A stretch of 7,063 nt of DNA from Mageeibacillus sp. UBA1193 (GTDB lineage: Bacteria; Bacillota; Clostridia; Saccharofermentanales; Saccharofermentanaceae), in contig DBYF01000085.1 in assembly GCA_002310155.1 (NCBI GenBank), positions 5,763 to 12,825 on the forward strand, given 5' to 3'. Positions 1-5,564 of the stretch are shown here, in pieces. Under the pieces are notes generated by a model, which saw only the letters and a list, made by a program, of their open reading frames with translations, was not told the DNA's origin and did no database searches. A program made the translations under genes and the position numbers. Each line of letters begins with the position of its first letter. Position 1 is the stretch's first letter.

Positions 1-431
1 TCATAGGTCTCCGGATCATCGTAAAAGATCAGGTCCTTCAGGCTGTTCTTTTCCGCGAGATCTCTCTGGATACGTCCACTGAGCGGGATGAGTTTGGCCT
101 TCGCCCACTCATTCAGAAGCTGATGGATCCACTCGAGGATGACGACCAGAACGAGCGAGATCAGAAGGAGGATCATGATGTTCTTAAATGCCATGTCTCC
201 GGTCAGGCCGTTGATGATCAGCTTCAGGATAAAGGTATCATTTGCTGCCATACCGGAAAGAAGAAGGATATTCAGGATCATGATCTTCATGATCAGGGGC
301 TTGTCGTATTTGCCCGCGTACTTCAGAAGATAGGTAACGTTTCCGATCATTTCACGGATCGTGATCTTCTCTTCCTTCTGCTTATCTTTTCTTCTCGATA
401 TATCTTTTCTTTTCGATTTATCTTTACTCAT
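1..431 (-). CDS. ABC exporter half-transporter, N-terminal part (second gene of pair, cut by window edge)
   Basis: Only the first 143 codons are inside the window and the reading frame is still open at base 1. The protein starts with a very Lys/Arg-rich cytoplasmic tail (residues 1-24, MSKDKSKRKD...), followed by hydrophobic segments at about 45-63 and 84-100, as in the membrane domain of a type I ABC exporter. The stretch FYDDPETY near the end (136-143) resembles the 'dYEsPEFYDRY' segment of the neighbouring half-transporter, which supports a related fold. No ATPase motifs are visible because the nucleotide-binding domain would lie beyond the left edge. The ATG at 431 overlaps the stop of the upstream gene (ATGAGTAA), and TGAGG at 438-442 lies 6 bases before it, so translation is probably coupled. 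It is most likely the partner subunit of a heterodimeric exporter; the substrate is unknown. Confidence 0.85.
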   Translation of the reverse strand, partial: MSKDKSKRKDISRRKDKQKEEKITIREMIGNVTYLLKYAGKYDKPLIMKIMILNILLLSGMAANDTFILKLIINGLTGDMAFKNIMILLLISLVLVVILEWIHQLLNEWAKAKLIPLSGRIQRDLAEKNSLKDLIFYDDPETY

Positions 432-2256
432 AGAATGCCTCAGCTCCCTTCAGCATTTCTTCAGGCAGGCTGTCCTGATAGTTCTCGGCCTGCAGCATGA
501 ACATCTCATGGTAGTGGCCGTTCTGCTCCATCAGTTCTTCATGTGTGCCGTGCTCTACAACAGAGCCTTCCTTCATCATGAAGATCTTATCTGCCATACG
601 CGCCGAGGACAGACGGTGGGAGATGAATACCACACCGCGGCCTTCCGACAGGCGCATCATGTTGTTGTACATGTTATATTCCGCAAGCGGATCGAGTGCC
701 GAGGACGGCTCATCGAGGATGACCATGTCCGGCTGCTGGGCAAAGACTCTCGCGATCGCGATCTTCTGTGCCTGACCTCCGGACGGGATGAATCCGCTCT
801 CATCGAACTCACGGCTGATGATCGTATCCAGGCCCTTCGTAAGACCCGGATGGGAACAGTCAAACTGCGCATCGGTCAGTGCTTTTTCCGCCTTGGCATA
901 ATCTTCCTGACCCTCCGGTCTTCTCATCAGGACGTTCTCAATGAGCGGCATCGCGAAGACCTGCAGATCCTGGAACACCGTACCGAATCTCTTTCTGTAG
1001 GCATCACCGTCGATCTCGTTGATATCAGTCTCGTTGACGAGGATCTTACCCTCTGTGACCGGGTAAAGTCCCATGATCAGCTTGATGAGTGTTGTCTTGC
1101 CGGCGCCGTTATATCCGACGATCGCCAGCTTCTCACCTTTGTTCCAGCTGATGTTCACATCGTGGAGGGTGCTGCTCTTCGCACCCGGATAAGTAAAGGA
1201 TACATTCTGAAGCTCGATGCTCCGGATCTCGCCGATATCGGGCTTCTTCTCCTTCTCTTTACGGTCTGTCTCGAGGAATTCCTGAAGGTTCTTAAAGAGT
1301 CTCGACTCATTGCTAAGGTAGATCCTGTTCTCGACAGCGTGCTTGAGCTGGTCGGTCGAGAAAGCCATCGCCGTGATCATGGCTACGTAACTGGAAATGT
1401 CTGTCACGTCACCGTTCTTGATGCGGAAAGCTACGTAGAAATAGGCAGCGATTCCGGCGAGGACCGAGTAACTGCCTTTCATAAGAAAGGAATAGAATGC
1501 TGACTTCATGCGGTATTTCAGGGAGACCTGACCCATTCTCTCGACCGCCTGCTCCTGCTTGTCGAGCATGATCGAGTTGATGTCGAAGAGGCGGATCTCA
1601 GATGCATACTTCTTCTCATAGTAGACACGCTTGACGTAGTCCGCAGTACGCTTGTCCCGGGTGATCGCCTTTTCACGTTCATAGTTGCACTTTCCGTTCT
1701 TGTTTCCGTAGTAGAGGCTGACGACCATCGGAATGATCATGAAGATCAGGAGGACCGGGTCGACCATGACCACGATGACCAGTGACATGATCGTCGCGCC
1801 GACGTTTCCGATGTACACGCCGGTCTGGATCGACAGGTCGATCGCCTGCTCGGCACAGCGGTCGAGGGCTCTCGCGTAGCGGTCATAGAACTCCGGGGAC
1901 TCGTAGTCCGAGAGCTCCAGTGTATCTGAAATATCCATCACACGATGGAAAATGTGTCTGTAAACTTCCGGCATCTTGATCTTCCTGTAGGTCTCATACC
2001 ATCCGCAGATAAAGTGAACGCAGACGTGGCCCAGGCAGGCGATGATCAGGAACCAGAACAGCTTGCTGTATGCGATGTTCCGCTCGATGCAGTTGAAGAT
2101 GTATTTTGTCAGATAAACGAAGAAGAAAACATAGAAGATCTGTTCGATGGAGTTCTTAAAGAGTGTGAACGGGAGCAGGAACCTGTCGGCGTCCCACACT
2201 TGTTTCAAGGCATATCGCAGCTGTCCCCATGTGTTGTCTCTTTTTTTCTTTTCCAT
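424..2256 (-). CDS. ABC exporter half-transporter, fused permease and ATPase (610 aa)
   Basis: This is a full-length half-transporter: a membrane domain followed by a nucleotide-binding domain, expected in the cytoplasmic membrane and powering export by ATP hydrolysis. Probable membrane helices lie near residues 26-54, 65-86, 147-166, 167-183, 255-278 and 287-305. The ATPase domain shows Walker A GYNGAGKT (381-388, K387), the Q-loop glutamine Q429, the signature PSGGQ (491-495), Walker B VILDE with D515 and catalytic E516, the D-loop SALD, and the switch histidine H547. All key residues are present; the signature has Pro where Leu is usual. The cytoplasmic segments YESPEFYDRY and ASEIRLFDIN are of the type seen in clostridial exporter pairs. 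The gene has a strong site AGGGGAGAAG about 9 bases before its ATG, and its end overlaps the next half-transporter by 8 bases. The transported substrate (peptide, drug or lipid) cannot be read from the sequence. Confidence 0.93.
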   Translation of the reverse strand: MEKKKRDNTWGQLRYALKQVWDADRFLLPFTLFKNSIEQIFYVFFFVYLTKYIFNCIERNIAYSKLFWFLIIACLGHVCVHFICGWYETYRKIKMPEVYRHIFHRVMDISDTLELSDYESPEFYDRYARALDRCAEQAIDLSIQTGVYIGNVGATIMSLVIVVMVDPVLLIFMIIPMVVSLYYGNKNGKCNYEREKAITRDKRTADYVKRVYYEKKYASEIRLFDINSIMLDKQEQAVERMGQVSLKYRMKSAFYSFLMKGSYSVLAGIAAYFYVAFRIKNGDVTDISSYVAMITAMAFSTDQLKHAVENRIYLSNESRLFKNLQEFLETDRKEKEKKPDIGEIRSIELQNVSFTYPGAKSSTLHDVNISWNKGEKLAIVGYNGAGKTTLIKLIMGLYPVTEGKILVNETDINEIDGDAYRKRFGTVFQDLQVFAMPLIENVLMRRPEGQEDYAKAEKALTDAQFDCSHPGLTKGLDTIISREFDESGFIPSGGQAQKIAIARVFAQQPDMVILDEPSSALDPLAEYNMYNNMMRLSEGRGVVFISHRLSSARMADKIFMMKEGSVVEHGTHEELMEQNGHYHEMFMLQAENYQDSLPEEMLKGAEAFYE

Positions 2257-2291
2257 AAAGAACAGCTTCTCCCCTTTGAAAAATATGTCCT

Positions 2292-2300
2292 ATCTTACCA
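2292..2300 (-). promoter_or_regulatory. Candidate extended -10 promoter of the ABC exporter operon
   Basis: On the minus strand this reads TGGTAAGAT, that is a TG-n-TAAGAT extended -10 element with four or more matches to TATAAT. It sits 36 bases upstream of the exporter ATG. I see no convincing -35 box at 16-18 bases, which an extended -10 can tolerate. A short inverted repeat TTTCC-N5-GGAAA (2304-2318) lies directly upstream, where -35 contacts would be. Moderate to low certainty. Confidence 0.4.
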
Positions 2301-2361
2301 CTATTTCCTGCGCGGAAAGCACTTTTTATACTGCGTGGATAATCAATTTACCGAATAATCA

Positions 2362-2397
2362 GAAAGTCCCACAGAGTATCAGCTCTGCGGGACTTTC
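2362..2397 (-). terminator. Terminator-like hairpin after the HerA-type ATPase gene
   Basis: The arms 2362-2376 and 2383-2397 pair over 15 positions around a 6-base loop. The only non-Watson-Crick position is a G-U pair in the minus-strand RNA, whereas it would be an A-C mismatch in plus-strand RNA; this favours function on the minus strand. It begins 25 bases after the stop codon of the ATPase gene. The sequence after the stem (TGATTATTCGG) is only moderately U-rich, so termination may be incomplete, or the hairpin may mainly protect the 3' end. Confidence 0.7.
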
Positions 2398-2422
2398 CGG
2401 AATAGTGCTTTTTGAAAAGAAC

Positions 2423-4039
2423 TTACAGAAGCGGAGTTCCGTTGTCCTGTGTTCTATCGCTCTTACGTACCTGGATGAACATGTTATGCAGCAGGTTAAC
2501 GCTCGTGAGGATCGCTTCGCCCTGATTCAGCTTTCTTACATGCTTGATCGCGAAATCATCGAGGTGTGTCTCAACTGCACGGATATCATCATTCAGCATG
2601 AGTCTGTGGATGATCATGGAACCGATCTGACCGAAGAGGACCGGAGATACGTCCTTCGGGTTCTGTGTGGTGAGGTAGAGGAAAATACCCTTACGACGGC
2701 CTTCTCTTGCGAGGAGTGTCAGACCGCCATGGAATTCCTTCTCGGAATATCTGGACTTGGAATATCTGTGTACCTCATCGATGTAGAATACGAACGGGCA
2801 GGTATTGTCCTGCGAAATAACGAAGTTACTGATCAGGTCGACGACCATGCCGCCGATACCTTCCGCGGCACCGAGTTCAGAAGCGTTGATGTAGAGGCTG
2901 GCCTTCGGAACCTGGAGGAATCTCTCAACGATGTCGAGGAGATTGTACATGCCCGGGTCATTCGAGAAGAAGGACAGGAATCTCGTGTTCGTCATCTGAT
3001 ACTGGATCTTCTGGATCAGAGAAGCGTTCGAGTTCGCCTTGAGGGCATCGTAACGGTATCTGAAGTTGTAGTTGTTGTCACGGTCCGGTTCGCATACGGA
3101 CTCCGCCTGGATCTGCTCCGGAAGGAGTTCGAGGTTGAAGTCGGTATCGTCCTTGGAAACAGAAGCGAGGTTGCTCTGTACTTCATCGATGTTCGCGCCG
3201 ACCTTGGAATAGTAGGAATCATCTCCGACCTTCTTCATGTAACGGAGGGATGTGATCGCCTCAGCAAGAACAGCGCCCTGGCTGGAGTTCTCTGTCTCGA
3301 AAAGCTTTTCCCACTGGTCCATCGAGATCTTACTCGGGGAGATCGTCGTATCGACACCGAGTGTCAGCTTGGTAACTTCTTTATTTGTGAAAGCATCTCT
3401 GTACTCACCTGTCGGGTCAATGATCAGGACCTTACGTCTGGTATTGATCAGCTTATCCAGGATCGCCAGCGCAGTGGTGGACTTACCACTGTTCGTCGCA
3501 CCGACGCAGAGAAGGTGACGGTTGAAGAGTGTGCTCGGCTTAAGCGTAACATCTGCGAGTGTTCTGTTGAGATAGGTCGCGAACGCCGGAAGCGGTTCTT
3601 CGTCTTCACGGGAGAACTCCAGCGACTCCATGAACAGTTTATAGACTTCATCGGTAGCCAGATAAACTTTATCGGTGATGCCGAGGGTGTTAAATCCTGC
3701 AAGCTCGAATTTCTCGGAATCCGGAGTCATGATGGCGATCGTGTCGATACAGATCGTATGGTTATCGCCGGGCTTAAGATCTTCTTCCGTATTCTCATAC
3801 ATCTCGATATTCGAGGATTTGTTTTCAAAAACCTCACCCAGGAAAACTCCCGCTGTCGACTGAACGACAACAAAGTAGTTGATGGTATTAGGAAGGAAAG
3901 ATTTGTCGAACTTGCTTCTGTTGGCAAACATTTCGTGGTTATCGATCTGTGCGATACAGTTGCTTCGGAATACCTGTGTCACCTTTCCAATGTAGTAGTC
4001 TTGAAGGTTTCTACCCTCATAAAACGATTCAAGTGTCAT
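2423..4039 (-). CDS. HerA/DUF87-family hexameric ATPase (538 aa)
   Basis: The protein matches the HerA-FtsK type of DNA-translocating ATPase. The N-terminus (about residues 15-100, starting YIGKVTQVF) looks like the HAS-barrel that HerA proteins use to dock partners. Walker A is GATNSGKST (180-188, K186), followed by the family-typical IIDPTGEY (206-213). Walker B is FVFYIDE (416-422, D421, E422), then the conserved REGRRKGIFLYLTTQNP stretch (445-461) containing the polar sensor region, and a C-terminal GEAILTS strand. The segment between about 230 and 345 is hydrophilic and probably forms the helical insert of the family. No membrane helix or signal peptide is visible, so it acts in the cytoplasm. 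Known HerA proteins work with NurA nuclease in DNA-end processing, or with effectors such as SIR2 or DUF4297 in phage defence. No such partner is present here, and the gene appears to be its own transcription unit. The start is set by GGGAG, 7 bases before the ATG. The family is secure; the biological role is open. Confidence 0.88.
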   Translation of the reverse strand: MTLESFYEGRNLQDYYIGKVTQVFRSNCIAQIDNHEMFANRSKFDKSFLPNTINYFVVVQSTAGVFLGEVFENKSSNIEMYENTEEDLKPGDNHTICIDTIAIMTPDSEKFELAGFNTLGITDKVYLATDEVYKLFMESLEFSREDEEPLPAFATYLNRTLADVTLKPSTLFNRHLLCVGATNSGKSTTALAILDKLINTRRKVLIIDPTGEYRDAFTNKEVTKLTLGVDTTISPSKISMDQWEKLFETENSSQGAVLAEAITSLRYMKKVGDDSYYSKVGANIDEVQSNLASVSKDDTDFNLELLPEQIQAESVCEPDRDNNYNFRYRYDALKANSNASLIQKIQYQMTNTRFLSFFSNDPGMYNLLDIVERFLQVPKASLYINASELGAAEGIGGMVVDLISNFVISQDNTCPFVFYIDEVHRYSKSRYSEKEFHGGLTLLAREGRRKGIFLYLTTQNPKDVSPVLFGQIGSMIIHRLMLNDDIRAVETHLDDFAIKHVRKLNQGEAILTSVNLLHNMFIQVRKSDRTQDNGTPLL

Positions 4040-4062
4040 ATAGTGTCTCCCAGTCTGTTAGT

Positions 4063-4082
4063 CAGGTTTAGAACAAAACCTG
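4063..4082. repeat. Inverted repeat CAGGTTT-N6-AAACCTG in the ATPase leader
   Basis: Two perfect 7-base arms (4063-4069 and 4076-4082) flank 6 bases. The repeat lies just downstream of the candidate -10 of the HerA-type gene, so it would form a hairpin at the extreme 5' end of the mRNA or act as a repressor site over the start of transcription. The repeat is seen directly; its role is inference. Confidence 0.6.
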
Positions 4083-4089
4083 TCCTTCT

Positions 4090-4095
4090 ATTGTA
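4090..4095 (-). promoter_or_regulatory. Candidate -10 box of the HerA-type ATPase gene
   Basis: The minus strand reads TACAAT, a five-of-six match to the -10 consensus, 50 bases upstream of the ATG. The upstream DNA is A/T-rich with T-tracts, but no good -35 hexamer is visible. A second AT-rich stretch, TATATA near 4128, with TTGGCG about 17 bases further upstream, is an alternative. Low to moderate certainty. Confidence 0.4.
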
Positions 4096-4217
4096 CCGCC
4101 AGATTGAAAACAAAAATAGTCCTTTATATAAAGAAAATTAAAATCAGCGCCAAATCTTTCTACTTTTGTTTCGTTGGGAACTGTCTTTTTCTGCCCGGAT
4201 CCGATGCCGCGCACACG

Positions 4218-4250
4218 AAAAAAGCACCTGCCCGGCTGGGACAGGTGCTT
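4218..4250 (-). terminator. Intrinsic terminator of the lipoprotein gene
   Basis: In the minus-strand RNA the arms AAGCACCTG and CAGGTGCTT (4222-4230 with 4242-4250) pair perfectly, and the stem extends by three G-C pairs past one bulged base to a 4-base loop. The stem is followed directly by a run of T (complement of the A-run 4218-4223). It starts 24 bases after the lipoprotein stop codon. This is a textbook Rho-independent terminator. Confidence 0.92.
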
Positions 4251-4273
4251 CTTCATTTCAGTATAAGGCCGGA

Positions 4274-5389
4274 TCAATAGTCGCTGCATGCGATCAGATT
4301 CGTGATCGTAAGGTGCAGTTCATCTTGATAGCTGTAGTAGCTGATCTCTGCCGGTACACCATCAATATCGGTGTAGACATGGCGGTAATTCGCATCCGCA
4401 TCTCCATCCGGATAAGTAATTTCATATCCGTTGCTGCGGAATACATCATCAATATCGCAGCAGGCCTGCTCTCCATCGTAATCCTCGAGTGGAGAAGTAA
4501 TACTTACACTGGTTGCGTTGTTAAGATCCATTTCGATCGTTGCCTCCGTGCAGATGCTCGGGAGAGTCGGAAGTCCGCTTCCGCTCCATGTGTACTCGTC
4601 CGGCCAGATTCCCTGCTCATAGCATCCGGCAAATCTGTCAAAATCGATTTTATACTTATCCTGACCGCCGGTCTTGTCCATAGCTTCCTTGAGCATCGTG
4701 TAATACTCATAGAAAGAAACGCCACTCAGCTCGCCATAACCTACGATCTTCAAACATACATATGCCAGCGGTTCATTATCCTCAATGATCAGCAGGTCAT
4801 AGTATCCAGGTGCATATACTTCCTCGTTCAGGCTGAGCTGACCCCAGTACCAGTTCGGATCATTCGGATCCTCAAGAACAGTTCTTTCCGCTTCCGCAGG
4901 CAGGCTCTTTACATAATCTGCCGTATAGATCGAAGTATCTTCGTGGTGCGGAACAAGACATGCCTCTGCTTTACCCGAGAAGCCCATCTTCGGATAGATC
5001 TCGATGTGATCCGTGTTTTCAAAGACGAAGCGGATGTTGCTGAAGCGGTAGCGGAGAGCATTCATCTCGCTGTCGCCGCTACTCGGACTTGCAAGAGACA
5101 GTCCCCAGATCGCGTCGCAGGTATCCGGAATGATCTCGATGCTGCCCGGTGTGACCGTAGTCTTGTTAAGGGATGCATCATCATCCACGAAACCAGATGC
5201 ATTTTTCTTCGATTTTTTTGTCGTTTCCTCAGGATCTTCCGGATCGTCCGGATCCTCGTAAGGTTCTTCCTGTGTTGTTGTCTTTTTGGATTTTTTCTTC
5301 GTAGTCTCTTCCGACTTCTTGCTGCAGGCAGTGAGTGAGAATACCATTGCAAGAGTAAGGAGAGCAGCCACAAAACGTTTTGAAGCCAT
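4274..5389 (-). CDS. Secreted lipoprotein of unknown function (371 aa)
   Basis: The N-terminus is a lipoprotein signal peptide: basic MASKRF, a hydrophobic core, then lipobox L-T-A-C with the lipidated cysteine at C22. Residues 23-70 form a charged, disordered linker in which two TTKK-type blocks (about 29-36 and 56-62) flank an acidic EDP/DDP repeat. The remaining 300 residues look like an extracellular beta-rich domain with strand-like stretches such as YDLLIIEDNEPLAYVCLKIV. I do not recognise the family. Eight further cysteines (91, 144, 212, 256, 280, 310, 311, 368) are notable. An in-frame ATG two codons upstream (5395) was rejected because only one base separates it from the GGGAGG site, whereas ATG 5389 has the usual 7 bases. 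The gene has its own promoter and terminator and so is probably monocistronic. The protein would sit on the outer face of the membrane. Confidence 0.85.
   Translation of the reverse strand: MASKRFVAALLTLAMVFSLTACSKKSEETTKKKSKKTTTQEEPYEDPDDPEDPEETTKKSKKNASGFVDDDASLNKTTVTPGSIEIIPDTCDAIWGLSLASPSSGDSEMNALRYRFSNIRFVFENTDHIEIYPKMGFSGKAEACLVPHHEDTSIYTADYVKSLPAEAERTVLEDPNDPNWYWGQLSLNEEVYAPGYYDLLIIEDNEPLAYVCLKIVGYGELSGVSFYEYYTMLKEAMDKTGGQDKYKIDFDRFAGCYEQGIWPDEYTWSGSGLPTLPSICTEATIEMDLNNATSVSITSPLEDYDGEQACCDIDDVFRSNGYEITYPDGDADANYRHVYTDIDGVPAEISYYSYQDELHLTITNLIACSDY
5232..5258 (-). repeat. Three 9-bp tandem repeats encoding the acidic EDP/DDP linker
   Basis: On the plus strand three consecutive 9-base units read GGATCTTCC, GGATCGTCC and GGATCCTCG. 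They lie inside the lipoprotein gene in frame and encode the acidic Asp-Pro block of the linker. Each unit is three codons, so gain or loss of a unit would change linker length without breaking the frame. Confidence 0.75.
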
Positions 5390-5396
5390 AGTCATA

Positions 5397-5402
5397 CCTC
5401 CC
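5397..5402 (-). promoter_or_regulatory. Ribosome binding site GGGAGG that fixes the lipoprotein start
   Basis: The minus strand reads GGGAGG, 7 bases before the ATG at 5389 but only 1 base before the ATG at 5395. Ribosome geometry therefore favours 5389 as the start codon. Confidence 0.8.
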
Positions 5403-5410
5403 AGTTCATT

Positions 5411-5428
5411 TCTAAAACTTCTTTTAGA
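5411..5428. repeat. Perfect inverted repeat TCTAAAA-N4-TTTTAGA at the lipoprotein promoter
   Basis: The 7-base arms (5411-5417 and 5422-5428) are exact reverse complements around CTTC. The right arm shares its last base with the -10 box, and the repeat spans the expected transcription start near 5421. This position suits a repressor operator better than an RNA hairpin, since the transcript would begin inside the repeat. The binding protein is unknown. Confidence 0.6.
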
Positions 5429-5436
5429 TTATAGCA
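5428..5436 (-). promoter_or_regulatory. Extended -10 promoter of the lipoprotein gene
   Basis: The minus strand reads TGCTATAAT: a perfect TATAAT preceded by the TG-n extension. It sits about 38 bases before the ATG at 5389, giving a short leader of about 30 bases. No clear -35 hexamer is seen, which is common for extended -10 promoters. This is the strongest promoter match in the window. Confidence 0.68.
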
Positions 5437-5508
5437 CAGGTGGAGGCTCTCTGGAGTTTCATTATTTTGCTGATTTAGATGCATGCGCAGCCATACTTTT
5501 ATGTATAA

Positions 5509-5542
5509 AAGAGGCTGTCCCGTAATTCCGGGACAGCCTCTT
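5509..5542 (-). terminator. Intrinsic terminator of the diguanylate cyclase gene
   Basis: Arms 5509-5522 and 5529-5542 form a perfect 14-bp, GC-rich stem with a 6-base loop (TAATTC on the plus strand). In the minus direction it is followed by TTATACATA, with a run of four T at the base of the stem. It starts 22 bases after the stop codon of the cyclase gene. Confidence 0.88.
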
Positions 5543-5564
5543 CTGATTTAGTAGATTTCAGATC

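Noticed and set aside
361..1503. A 380-codon plus-strand open frame opposite the ABC exporter
   Set aside because: It mirrors the conserved ATPase domain of the exporter and has no domain or good ribosome binding site of its own.
2423..4039. A complete HerA-based phage defence operon
   Set aside because: Only the ATPase is present. The neighbours are an ABC exporter and a lipoprotein on what appear to be separate transcription units, so a defence role cannot be claimed from this window.
2147..4141. A 664-codon plus-strand open frame opposite the HerA-type ATPase
   Set aside because: It is antisense to a gene with clear catalytic motifs and runs through the exporter promoter region and the hairpin at 2362-2397. 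Its composition is rich in V, R, D, E and L without any recognisable domain, as expected from codon bias on the other strand.
4068..4289. A 73-codon minus-strand frame between the lipoprotein and HerA-type genes
   Set aside because: It includes the intrinsic terminator at 4218-4250 and the candidate promoter of the ATPase gene, so it is almost certainly non-coding.
5286..5525. A 79-codon plus-strand frame over the lipoprotein promoter
   Set aside because: It covers the signal peptide region in antisense, the promoter and one arm of a terminator; no domain or ribosome site supports it.
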